Shown here: piece by piece, positions 42,351 through 53,411 of the stretch
Position numbering within the stretch: position 1 is the stretch's first letter
Layout of the letters: each line of letters begins with the position of its first letter
Source of the DNA: JAZGGS01 sp963764825
Lineage (GTDB): Bacteria > Bacteroidota > Ignavibacteria > Ignavibacteriales > Ignavibacteriaceae
Reading direction: 5' to 3'
Length of the DNA: 64,000 nucleotides
Assembly: GCA_963764825.1 (NCBI GenBank)
Contig: CAVXUA010000016.1
Span: 1 to 64,000, forward strand
Notes under the pieces: generated by a model
What the model was told of the DNA's origin: nothing
Database searches by the model: none
What the model saw: the letters and a program-made list of their open reading frames with translations, nothing else
Made by a program: the position numbers and the translations under genes

Positions 42351-43023
42351 ATGTTTAACGGAGCTTCAAGTTTTATAGAATCTGTAGACGGTGTTTTCCT
42401 GTTTACTATAATTGTTTCAGTTTTTTTCCTTGTCTTGATAACTGCACTAATGATTGGGTTTGTTATTAAATATAACCGGAAAAAGAATCCGAAGGCTGTA
42501 AATATTAAAGGAAATACTAAACTAGAAATTATATGGACTGCAATTCCAACGATTTTGGTCTTAATTATGTTTTGGTATGGATGGATCGGTTACCTCGATA
42601 TGGTAAATGTTCCCGAAGATGCAATGCCCGTTGATGTTACTGCACAAATGTGGAGTTGGAAATTTAAATATTCAAATGGTATGGAAACAGATTCATTATA
42701 TGTTCCGGTTAACAAGCCCGTTAAGCTTAACTTAAAATCAAACGATGTTAGTCATTCTTTTTTTGTTCCGGCATTCAGAATTAAAAAAGATGTTTATCCT
42801 GGAACTGAAAGAGTAGGTTTGGTTTAAGCTACAGAAATTGGTAGAGTATGATATAGCTTGTGCCGAATATTGTGGTTTAAATCATTCCTATATGTATTCC
42901 AAAATTCATGTTCTTTCGCAGGAAGATTTTGATAACTGGTTTTATGGTATAAGTGAAGAAGATCAGAAATTACTTGAAGAGATGACTAACGATAATGAAG
43001 AAGAAAACTTGATTGAAAATTAA
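42351..43023 (+). CDS. ctaC: Cytochrome c oxidase subunit II, CuA protein (frameshifted)
   Basis: About 224 codons. Two N-terminal helices (FLFTIIVSVFFLVLITALMIGF and IIWTAIPTILVLIMFWYG) are followed by the cupredoxin domain with the aromatic AQMWSWKFKY, VSHSFFVPAFRIKKD and the CuA ligand set CAEYCGLNHSYM. Several base errors lie at 42815-42855, and the expected segment VWFKATEIGEYDIACAEYC is restored by small changes. There is no C-terminal heme c domain, unlike many caa3 subunits II. It is the fourth oxidase gene, a shifted position compared with the common ctaC-first order. Confidence 0.92.
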
Positions 43024-43024
43024 A

Positions 43025-43912
43025 ATGAATTCACTGAATTTTAATTTGAAGGAAAAATTAAAAATATTAATTGAACTAACCAAGTTCAGAATTACGTCTT
43101 TTGTAGCCATTACAACTGCATTCGGTTTTATAGCTGCAACGGGTTCAGTTAATTTGGATATTATTCCTGTGCTGGTTGGAATTCTTTTACTTGCTTGCGG
43201 ATCAGCAGCGCTTAATCATTACCAGGAAAGACATCTCGATTCAATGATGAGCAGGACATCTAACAGACCAATTCCTTCAAAACGAATTTCTGAACGTGAT
43301 GCTTTACAAATTTCTTTGCTTTTTATTGTTTCCGGATCACTGATTTTATTTTTTGGAGCAGGAGCGTTAGCATTAGGATTAGGACTTCTAAATTTAATCT
43401 GGTATAATCTTGTTTATACACTTCTAAAAAGGAAAACACCTTTTGCTATTATTCCCGGTTCTTTAGTTGGTGCTATTCCTCCTACTGTAGGATGGGTTGC
43501 TGCTGGAGGTTATTTATTCGATCCACAAATTATTATTATTTCATTCTTCTTCTTTATCTGGCAAATTCCACATTTTTGGCTATTACTATTAATTTTTGAT
43601 GAAGATTATAAACAAGCAGGTTTGCCAACCCTTACGCAAGTTTTTGAAAGGAAGCAGCTTGCACGTATTACTTTTATTTGGGTGGTTGCAACTGCTGTAA
43701 CTAGTTTGCTTATTCCTCTCTTCGGACTTGTTAAACTCGTCCCGGTAAACTTATTACTTTGCGTCGGCGGAATCTTTTTAACCTGGAATGCATTTAAACT
43801 CATTACTGAAACCGAAAATGATCTTTCGTTCCGGTTTGCGTTCAGGTATATAAATTTGTTTGCCCTGTTTGTGGTTCTCATGGTTTCATTAGATAATCTC
43901 ATAATCAGGTAA
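43025..43912 (+). CDS. ctaB: Protoheme IX farnesyltransferase (heme O synthase)
   Basis: An intact protein of ~295 residues with a UbiA-type fold. The prenyl-diphosphate motif region NHYQERHLDSMMSRTSNRPIPS and the second acidic loop LIFDEDYKQAGLPTL are diagnostic. It adds a farnesyl group to heme b to make heme o, the precursor of the oxidase cofactor. The ATG at 43025 lies just after the ctaC stop. It closes the operon. Confidence 0.95.
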   Translation: MNSLNFNLKEKLKILIELTKFRITSFVAITTAFGFIAATGSVNLDIIPVLVGILLLACGSAALNHYQERHLDSMMSRTSNRPIPSKRISERDALQISLLFIVSGSLILFFGAGALALGLGLLNLIWYNLVYTLLKRKTPFAIIPGSLVGAIPPTVGWVAAGGYLFDPQIIIISFFFFIWQIPHFWLLLLIFDEDYKQAGLPTLTQVFERKQLARITFIWVVATAVTSLLIPLFGLVKLVPVNLLLCVGGIFLTWNAFKLITETENDLSFRFAFRYINLFALFVVLMVSLDNLIIR

Positions 43913-43965
43913 TTTGTTTGTAAATAAAATAATTAGCTATTATACGCTTTGGGAAAATAATTCAG

Positions 43966-43996
43966 TTGACCAGAAACTTTTTGATAAGTAACTTTA
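43966..43996 (+). promoter_or_regulatory. Candidate promoter for the first propeller-module gene
   Basis: TTGACC (43966-43971), a 17-base spacer, then TAACTTTA (43989-43996). The latter fits both a sigma70 -10 box and, with one mismatch, the Bacteroidota TAnnTTTG. It lies 30 bases before the ATG at 44027. Confidence 0.4.
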
Positions 43997-44026
43997 ATAA
44001 ATTTATTAACTAAAAGGTAACAAATA

Positions 44027-46972
44027 ATGCAATTTATAAAATCCCTTCTTGTCCTGGTTATTATTGGCTTGTTTACATCAGCATCATTTGCTCAGTTAGA
44101 TCCTGTTACGTATCAAGGTCCTTCTGATGGAAGTGTAGCTAATGGAGTTTTACAAACCACAGATAATTTTAGCTATAATTGAGGAAAGTGTAGGACCACT
44201 TACAATAATTCCACCAATTGAAGTGGAAGATCCGGTTTTTGAAGCACAATATATTGAGTGGGATGAATCATTACTTCCTGAGTACATTTATGTAGAAGAT
44301 GCTAATGCTAGAAAGAATCCTATTGCTAACCCAGAGAATACAGTTTTATTAAGCAGTTTTCCCGGTCCTGGCGCGACCGGTTTTATTCCTCCTGATCCTC
44401 ATTTGGCAGTTGGTCCCAATCATATAATTGCTGCTGTTAACAGCCGATTTACCATTTATGATAAAGAAGGAAATGTATTAAAAAATATTAGTGCAGGAGC
44501 TTGGTTTGCACCAGTTTCATCCCGATGAAAATGGCGACCCGCAGGTTCTTTATGATCACTTATTCTAACAGGTGGTTCCTACTTTACATGGAACTAAATA
44601 CAAAGTACACAAGTTGCAGGTAATTTAATTGCTGTTTCAGATGATGATAATCCTTTAGGCGATTGGTACCTCTACCGCCTGGATACAAAAAAGCACGGAA
44701 CTGTTAATTCAAGTACCTGGGGAGATTATCCTCAAATTGGCTACGACGATGAAGCTTTTTATGTAGTTACTCGTCTTTTTGGATTTGGTAGTGGCTTTTT
44801 TGGGTGTAAAATTAGAATAATTGATAAAGCTGAATTATATGGGGCAAATGGCGGGCAGTTAACCTGGACCGATATCTGGGATATTCGTGATCCTGAAAGT
44901 GTTTCGCTGAGCGCCAGATGGTATTCACCCGGTAAATCTCATACAATCCGAATGAGGATGGTTGGTTCTATCTGGGCTAACAGAACCGGCGCAAACTATT
45001 ATATAGCATATATAATTACTGATCCTCTTACTAATCCTATTCTAACAGGGCGGCGTATTCCAGTACAACAATATTTTATGGAGCAACTCCTAATGCAAAT
45101 CAATTGGGCGGAGGCAGTCCATTAATTGAATTAATGGTAGCCATATAAAAACCGCACCGGTGATCAGAGATGGATTTCTTTACGGTACTCATTCGATTCA
45201 GGAATTCAACAAGTGTCAATATATCAAGTGTAAAATATTTCAAGTTTAATTTAAGTACAGCTTGCCTTAGACGAAGTTGGAGAATTTGGAGCTGTAGGGA
45301 TATTACTATATTTATCCAACAATTACTGCTGATTTAGATCATAATTTAGCTTTAACATTTAGCAGATCTGCCGATACAGAATATATTGGTGCATACTACT
45401 CAAGCAAGTTAGCTGCAGATCCTCCAGGTCTTCAACCAAGCCAGCCTATGGCAGAAGGACAGGGAAATTATATTGTAACGTTTGTGGCACCCGAAATCGT
45501 TGGGGTGATTACTTTGGTATTTGCATTGATCCGGAAAATTTTTACGATGCATGGCTTCTCTCCGAATATGCATCAGCAACAAATCAATGGGGAACATGGA
45601 TATAGTGAAATAAGAATGGCTCCGTACAGTGGAGCTCATTTATATTCCAATCCAGCTATAACAAACATTGGAGATGTAGAAGTAGGAACGACAAGTAGTA
45701 ACACAACAATTCTGGTCGCAAACTACGGGGATGCAGATTTGGTTATTACCGATATACCATCATCAGTAGGAGATTTTGACTTTAGAAACGACTTTATCAT
45801 TTCCCGTAACTCTAGCATCATACGACTCACTTGAAATAGAATTTTCATTTTCGCCAACTGTACCCGGAGACACAACAGTTGAGTACACAGTAAGCAGTAA
45901 CGACCCGAGCTTTAGCGGTCTAACTATTACCGGAAATGGTTATAATATGTTTCCAGCTCTGGATAAAACGATATACGCATCAACAGGTAGCCAGAATAAC
46001 GGGGACATAATAACAATTGATAAAACAACAGGCACAGGAACTACAGTTGGAGCATCGCTGTTTTCCGGGATAAAAGATATTACAATACATCCAACTACAG
46101 GAATAATGTATGGATTGATAGCTCGTTCCGGAGATGCAGATATAGTAAGAGTAAGTGCAGCAGGGGATGCATATTTATTATTTACAGTATCAATACCCAC
46201 AATGGCAGGTATAGCATTTAATACAGCGGGCACATTATACGGGATAACATCAGGTGGAGGGGGAGATATCTATACAATAGATTTAGTGAGTGGAACAACA
46301 ACATTTGTAGTAACAGGTCAAGGCTCCTATTCGGGAATAACCTTTAACCCTGTAACGAATGAGTTGTGGGCATCATCGCGTAGTTTTATCCCGCCGAACA
46401 AAGATGCAATATTCACAGTAGATTTAGCCACAGGAGATACAACAATAATAGGACATACAGGATTAGGCGAAATAACAAATGATATAGTATTTGATGAAAA
46501 CCAGAATCTATACGGTGTAATTGGAGCGGCTAGCGCAATTAATGACTTTATAAGTATAGATATATCGAATGGAGTTGGAACTATAGTAGGACAAGTAGGA
46601 ATGAAGAATGTATTGGGATTAGCATTTGAAGAAACAGGAGTAACTTCAGTTGAAGATGATGTAAATACAACAATACCAACGGAATTCAGCTTAGCGCAGA
46701 ATTACCCTAACCCGTTTAATCCATCTACAACAATCCAGTTCTCAATACCTGTTAATTCTGATGTAAAATTGGTTGTTTACAATATGCTGGGTCAGGCAGT
46801 AGCAACTCTGTTAAATGAACAGAGAAGTGCTGGTACACATACCATACAATGGAATTCTTCTAATACAAACGGTGTTAAACTTAGCAGTGGCGTTTATTTC
46901 TATAAATTAAATGCAGCTGGAATGAATGGTAAAGAGTTTAACCAAATTAGAAAGATGGTTCTGTTGAAATAG
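44027..46972 (+). CDS. Secreted propeller protein with choice-of-anchor-D-like domain, T9SS cargo (frameshifted paralog of 53412-56333)
   Basis: About 981 codons, nearly the same as the intact paralog of 973 residues at 53.4 kb. Signal peptide FIKSLLVLVIIGLFTSASFAQ, then matching segments: LDPVTYQGPSDGSV, WDESLLPEYIYVED, FIPPDPHLAVGPNHIIAAVN and NPLGDWYLYRLDTKKHG. From ~45.6 kb a shared module follows: an anchor-D-like sandwich (VGTTSSNTTILVANYGDADLVITD), then a ~300-residue propeller (ALDKTIYASTG ... VLGLAFEETGVTSV). The end is a sorting domain (LAQNYPNPFNPSTTIQFS). Breaks occur near 44170, 44520, 44560, 45060-45300, 45530 and 45780. Enzymatic function is not evident; surface attachment is likely. 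Confidence 0.8.
45640..46670 (+). repeat. Shared anchor-D/propeller module, copy 1 (DNA-similar to 55030-56050)
   Basis: This segment and 55030-56050 are very similar at the DNA level, including long identical runs around 46120-46240 and 46330-46470. The upstream halves of the same two genes are clearly more diverged. A third, more diverged copy lies at 48560-49600 behind an M6 protease domain. Confidence 0.75.
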
Positions 46973-47007
46973 TAATTTATTTTATCTGATCATAGTGTTA
47001 TTAAACT

Positions 47008-47041
47008 ATCCCTCTAGGTAGCTACTTAGAGGGATTTTTTA
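47008..47041 (+). terminator. Terminator after the first propeller-module gene
   Basis: atccctcta (47008-47016) pairs with tagagggat (47027-47035), followed by a T-run. A near-identical copy stands at 49942-49974 and a shorter variant at 53341-53374. Confidence 0.92.
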
Positions 47042-47161
47042 TTAGATTATATTTACAAATTATTATTGTATTTAGAAGGAGAATTTCATGAATTACAAAT
47101 CAACCTTAACCAAAAGGATTCTATTTTCCCTCATCTTCATTTCACTTTTTTAGAGGATATA

Positions 47162-49911
47162 ATGAAAAAAATAATTCTTAGTATTCTTCTTATTCTTATA
47201 GCCTTTTTACATGCAACACTGAGCTTTGCCCAAATCTCACCTAAAAAAGGTGTAACACCACCAGCTTACATTTGGGAATTTCAGCAGATGATTCAAAGCG
47301 AATATTCGAATGGCTATTATGCAGATAAGTTTAGAGAGAGAAAAAATTTAAGAGAAAAAATTTCAGAGGGATTACTGCCGGAAGCCACGCTGGTGACAGA
47401 TACTGTTTTTGCGCTTACTCTGATGGGACAATATCCTGACTTATCTGGTTATTACACTCAACCGGAATTTCAATCTCAACTTTACGATGGACCTAATCCA
47501 ACCGGAACAGTTACTGAATATTATACTGAAGTCTCTTACAATCAGCTTTACTTTACAGGAGATGCTAAAGGTTGGTATGATGTCCCTGGTAATCTTCAAA
47601 GTTATGTGGGTGGGAACGGTGGACCACAATTTGTTGTGGATGTAATAGTGGATGCTGATCCTACTCTTAACTTTGCAGATTATATTCAGTATTATGACGG
47701 TCAGGGAAGACCACGCATTTCATTTCTGGCGATTGTTCACAGTGGCGCTGGGGCGGAGGCAGGGGCCAACAATATTTGGTCACACAGATGGAATTTTACA
47801 GTGCTTCCAGGCCAAGGGCCATATACCACAAACGATGTTGATCCGATTTCCGGACAAAATGTTATTATTGACGGACCTTATGCAATTATGCCCGAACGTA
47901 ACGGCAGTAACAATAATAGTGGAACACTTATAGAGATTGGTGTTTTTGCGCACGAATTTGGTCACATATTTGGAATACCTGATCTTTACGATACAGATGG
48001 TTCTTCTGAGGGTCTTGGAAACTGGTGTTTAATGGGTGGTGGAGCTTGGGGAGGGAGTGGAACTACCCCGGAAACTCCAGTCCATATGAGTGCATGGGTA
48101 AAAAAGGAACTTGGCTGGGTAACCCCCATTAATATTACATCATTTCAAAATGTACTCTCAGTACCAAACGTTGAAGAAAATCCAATTGTATATCGAATGT
48201 GGAGAGGCTCCTCAATTACCCCTGAGTACTTTTTAATTGAGAACAGGCAAAAGATTGGTTTTGATGTTAACATTTATGATTCCGGTTTCCTAATTTTTCA
48301 TGTAGATGAAACACAAAATGGCAACCAAAATGAAAATCGTTATCTGGTTGATCTTGAGCAAGCGGATGGTTTGCGAAATCTGAATAATGGACAAGGTAGA
48401 GGGGATGCAGGAGATCCTTTCCCGGGTTCCAATCAAAACACAAGATTTGATTTTAATACTAATCCTAACAATAAGGACTATTCATTGCAGAACACATTTG
48501 TTTCTGTTAGAAATATTCATAAAGACGGGAATATGATGGTTGGGGATTTTGAAGTTGGACCACGATCCGGTGCTTCTGCATATGGTGACCCAATTACAAG
48601 TGATTTTGGAGGCGTTGAAGTTGGGACAAATAGCATTATTAAAACAGTTATTCTGACAAATTATGGTGATCATGACTTAGTAATATCTGATATTCCCTCA
48701 TCAGTTGGTGATTTTAATTTGGTTTCATCTCTTTCTTTTCCTATTACACTTTCTCCTTATCAGGATACTTTATCCCTCGCATTTACATTTAGTCCAACAG
48801 TTGTAGGTAGTGCGCAAGAATACTATACTATGAGCAGTAATGACACTGATTTTCCTGGATTTAATATGTTGGGCCTTGGGGTTATTGTATATCCTGCACT
48901 TGATAAAACAATTTATGCTTCATCCGGTGAAATGAATAGTGGTGAAGATATTAATAATTGACGCAACTACTGGAGCAGGCTCTATACTTGGCTCTTCATT
49001 ATTCGATGAGATTAAGAGTTTATCAATTCATCCAACATCAGGGACAATCTACGGCTTAGTTTCACGAAATATTGATGCAGATATAATTAAAGTTAATTCT
49101 GGTGGTGGGGATTCATATACCCTTTTCACTTTAGATTTACCTCAAATGGCCAGCATTGCGTTTGATACAACAGGCACACTATATGGAATGTTAAGAAACG
49201 GAAAATTATATACAATAGATTTGGTTAATGGCATATATCATTTGGTTGTAGATGCTGTTAGTAGTTATTCAAGTATAGTATTTCATCCAATGACCAATGA
49301 ACTTTGGGCATCCGCATCAATTATTGCGGGTCCGAATGTAGATGCCATTTTCAAGGTTGACGAATCTACTGGCGATACAACTATTGTTGGACATACGGGA
49401 TTGGGTAAACAGACAAATGATATTATGTTTGATGAAAGTTCAAATCTGTATGGAATTATTGGAGCAGATAACGAGTTAAATGATTTTATCAGTATTGATG
49501 CATCAAATGGTAATGGTACTATAATCGGATCAATAGGCTTCCAGCATATTCTTGGCTTGGCTTATGAAGAAACAGGAGTAACATCTGTTGATAATGATGC
49601 AAATAACACAGTTCCAACGGAATTCAGCCTAGAACAGAATTATCCTAATCCATTTAACCCAACAACAAAAATTCAGTTCTCGCTACCCGTTAACTCAGAT
49701 GTGAAACTAACTGTTTATAATATGTTAGGGCAGGAAGTAGCAACTCTATTAAATGAACAGAAAAGCGCAGGTACTCATACCCTGCAATGGAATTCTTCGA
49801 ATACAAAAGGTGTTAAGCTTAGGCAGTGGCGTTTATTTCTATAAATTAAATGCTGCTGGAATGAATGGTAAAGAGTTTAACCAAATTAGAAAGATGGTTC
49901 TTCTGAAATAA
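47162..49911 (+). CDS. M6 family metalloprotease with shared propeller module, T9SS cargo (frameshifted)
   Basis: About 916 codons from the ATG at 47162, which has an AGAGGA site 5 bases upstream; in-frame codons back to 47066 precede the signal peptide (IILSILLILIAFLHATLSFAQ) and are unlikely. The catalytic domain has the complete zinc motif in GVFAHEFGHIFGIPDLYDTDG, followed by NWCLMGGGAWGG (Met-turn) and FLIFHVDETQNGN. From ~48.56 kb it carries the anchor-D-like and propeller module of the neighbouring genes, then a sorting domain (LEQNYPNPFNPTTKIQFS). Breaks are at ~48945 and, by an extra G, near 49819; the end is at 49909-49911. This is probably an active secreted protease. Confidence 0.87.
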
Positions 49912-49941
49912 TAATTATTCAACTATTCGATCAATTAAACT

Positions 49942-49974
49942 ATCCCTCTAGGTTGTGGCTTAGAGGGATTTTTT
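49942..49974 (+). terminator. Terminator after the M6 protease gene
   Basis: atccctcta (49942-49950) with tagagggat (49961-49969) and a T-run. It matches the terminator at 47008 together with its flanking bases. Confidence 0.92.
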
Positions 49975-50019
49975 ATTAGATTATTGAGTAGAAATAAATT
50001 AGTATTTAAAGGAAAGACA

Positions 50020-53000
50020 ATGATGAACATTTCTACCATTACCAAGCATCTTAGTTTCACTAATCTTAATTTTATATTATATTTACCAGACGTAATTGCA
50101 CAAGATGATGCCAAATATTGATAATACATTTGGTATGATCCGACCGCCTGTACCACCAGAATTATTACTTGAGTGATGTATTAACTTCGGATGAAGGATT
50201 TGATAATTTTTTCTTAGGAATAAACTTTGCTGAACCTCATATTTCAACAAATCCGATGAGTACCTACAGAATACTTTAATGCATTTAACACAAATGGTAC
50301 TCATTACACGTATGATGGTAATGATTGGTTTTCACAAACCCCGCCATTTGGAACTGTTATGCGAGGTGATCCGGTTACTGCTTACGACAGCCTTGGTAAT
50401 CTTTATTATGAAAACATGTACGGTAGTGCAGGTATATTGGGTTGTAAAGTTATTGTCTCAACCGATAATGGTGCAACATGGTCTCCTTCAGTTACCTCGA
50501 TATCGGGAAATGATAAAAACTGGATTGCTGCCGATCAAACAGCCGGTCCCTATGCAAATTATGTTTACACAACAATGACACAGGGCAGTGGTCATGCAGT
50601 TGCCAGAAGCACAGACTTAGGCCAAACCTGGGCACAAACCGGATTTTTCTCAAGTAGTCCAAGACCTGGTGCAATGGTGGCCGTTGGTCCTAATACTATT
50701 GGAGGAATATACCAGGTGGTGCCGTTTATGTTGTAACAAATCATACAAGTACATTTGCGCCTCTTTATTCATTTTATTTATCCACAGACGGAGGTGCAAA
50801 TTGGGTCCTTAAATCTACTCAGCAGTTTGCAAATTACGTTGGTACAAATGTAGGTGGTAGGCACTCTGTTGAAAATATGAGAACAAGACCTTACCCGTTT
50901 ATTACAGCAGATAATAGTTACGGACCATTCAGAGGCAGACTATATTTGGTTTATGCATCTAATAATCCTGTTGGAAATGGTAATAAACCAGATATTTACT
51001 GCAGGTATTCTGATAATCAGGGAGTAAGCTGGTCATCTCCTGTTACAATTAATGATGATCCTAATTCTACTGTTAACCATCAATGGATGCCGGCTACCTG
51101 GTGCGATAAAGAATCGGGCAGACTCTATACTAAATGGTTCGATACGCGAAATGTCCCCTCAAGCGATAGCGCAGAGGTATATGCATCCTATTCTGATGAC
51201 GGAGGTGTTACCTGGGTGGAAAACCAAAATCTTTCAACTTCCAAGTTTAAAATTGATTGCTCAACTTGTGGAGGCGGCGGTACACCACGTTACCAGGGTG
51301 ATTACGATGCTATTACATCCAACAGTATAACATCAATGTCGGTATGGTCCGATTTTAGAAATGGCGCATTTGGTAGTTATGTAGCTTATTTTCCTGACTT
51401 TGCTATGACAATTTCTACTGATAGTGATACTATGAGAACCACAGAAGTCTGGAAATTACAATAAAAGTACCGGCTGTTAAATTATATGATAAAACTGTCA
51501 AATTTTCTGCAACAGTGGATCCGCCTGCCAATTTTAATTTTTCGTTTCCGCAAGGGGATTCTTTAACTGCCTTTCCGGATTCAATTCCGATGACTAATCT
51601 CTGCAAATAATGTTGCAAACGATACGTATACAGTTACAATAAGTGGAACAGGTCCAAATGGAACTCCAGTACATAAAAGAACAGTTACCATTTTAGCAAC
51701 TGAACCTACAACTACCGTTCTGAAGCCAAATGGTGGAGAAGAACTATTTGTTGGTGCCTTATCCGGTTATCTGGGAAAAAATATTTGTTGATACAGTTAA
51801 ACTTGAATATTCAACTGATGGTGGTAGTACATGGATTATGATTACAGAGAATGCCTTTAAATCAACATTACCTGTTATACACCCCAAAAAGAAAATTGAA
51901 TCCGTTGATGTTGAAGATGAGATTGAAAGCTCATCGCAATATGATTGGATCATTCCAAACACAATATCTAATGATTGCTTAGTTAGAGCATCCGATAAAA
52001 ACGATCCTGCTGTTTTTGATATTAGCGATAGTATCATTTTCAATTATTTCTGCACCATCTCCAATTATGGAGACTGCAGACTTCAAGTGTTGATTCAACA
52101 ATTCTTTGTGTTGATGTTGTGGATACTTTGCTTGCATGGGCAGGAACAAAAGGTGGTAAAGTACTTAAAACAACAGATGGAGGTGTAACCTGGAGTGTAA
52201 TCTCCAGCTCATTAGGTGGAGATGTTTACAGTATCGCTGCAATTGATAATCAGAAAGCAATTGTTATTGTTAATTCACCAGGTGTAACACGCATTCGTAG
52301 AACAGTATCATTCGGTGTAAGCTGGGGTACAGTTTATGAAGATACCAGCCCAGGTGCGTTTTTAAATGCTATACATATGTTTGATGAAGATAACGGATAT
52401 ATAGTTGGTGATCCGGTTAATGGTGAATGGATATTATTGCAAACTGCGGATGCAGGAGCCAATTGGTCCTCAGCATCAACATTAACTCAAAATGGATCTG
52501 AGACTGGTTGGAGCAATTCAATGGATTGGGTTGGTGATCAACACGGATGGTTTGGAACAGACAATGGACGGATTTATCATACAAGCAACAACGGTAGTAC
52601 CTGGCTATCATCTCAAACTTCATTTACAAACAGTATCGCAGTTGCATTTACAGATGTACAAAACGGTATTGCGAGTGGAGACGGAACTGATCGTACTGTA
52701 GATGGTGGTACAACCTGGTCAGTTTCACCGGATCAATTACCCGGCACAACTTTTAGTGGTACAGCTATTAAAAATTCACCGGGTAGATGGTATTTTGTGT
52801 CAGGAAATGAAGTATATAAATCTCATAACCATGGGGATAGTTTTACATTAGATTATTCTCAGGCAAATGTTTTACAGCATATTAAAATGAAAGTGGTTCC
52901 TGCTGGCGATAATGATTGGATATGTGGATACGCTGTGGGTGATAACGGAACAATAGCAAAGTACATAGAACCATTTACAGTTACTAATGTAGAAACTGAT

Positions 53001-53309
53001 TCCTATTTAGTTCCGGAAGAATTCGCGTTGCAGCAGAATTATCCGAACCCATTCAATCCAACAACAACAATCCGGTTTTCATTACCTATAAATTCGGATG
53101 TACACATTGTTGTTTATAATTTATTGGGACAGGAGGTTGCAAAACTGATAAATGAGGAGAGAAGTGCTGGTACTCATTCCATAGTATGGAATTCTTCAAA
53201 TACAAACGGTGTTAAGCTTAGCAGTGGTATTTATTTTTATGAATTGAAAGCTAAAGGAATTAATGGAGGAAGTTTTCAGGAAATAAGAAAAATGGTTCTG
53301 CTGAAGTAA
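50020..53309 (+). CDS. Multidomain sialidase-like/BNR protein with Kre9-like and YCF48-like domains, T9SS cargo (frameshifted)
   Basis: About 1,096 codons from ATG at 50020, after AAAGGAAAG. Residues to ~480 are sialidase-fold with Asp-box repeats (VSTDNGATWSP, RSTDLGQTWAQ, STDGGANWV, SDNQGVSWSSP, SDDGGVTWVE). A ~100-residue sandwich starting VLKPNGGEELFVG with LEYSTDGGSTW resembles the Kre9/KNH type. From ~52.1 kb to 52.97 kb a second propeller of YCF48-like repeats (KTTDGGVTWSVI, QTADAGANWSS, HTSNNGSTW, TVDGGTTWSV) follows. The sorting domain is LQQNYPNPFNPTTTIRFS. Breaks cluster at 50.1-50.3 kb, 50.72, 51.46, 51.6, 51.76 and 52.05-52.1 kb. The continuity of style suggests one gene, but two genes joined by error cannot be excluded. 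Confidence 0.7.
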
Positions 53310-53340
53310 TATTAGTTAACAACAATTTACAAATTTGAAA

Positions 53341-53374
53341 ATCCCTCATAGTATATCTTTGAGGGATTTTTTTT
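53341..53374 (+). terminator. Terminator after the multidomain BNR gene
   Basis: atccctca (53341-53348) pairs with tgagggat (53360-53367), followed by a T-run. Confidence 0.92.
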
Positions 53375-53411
53375 ATCTTATAACATTGTCTGTATTTAAT
53401 TATTAGAGGTT

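Noticed and set aside
45448..45834. Separate 128-residue gene in the first propeller-module gene
   Set aside because: It is a fragment of the paralog of the intact protein at 53.4 kb, opened by frameshifts on both sides.
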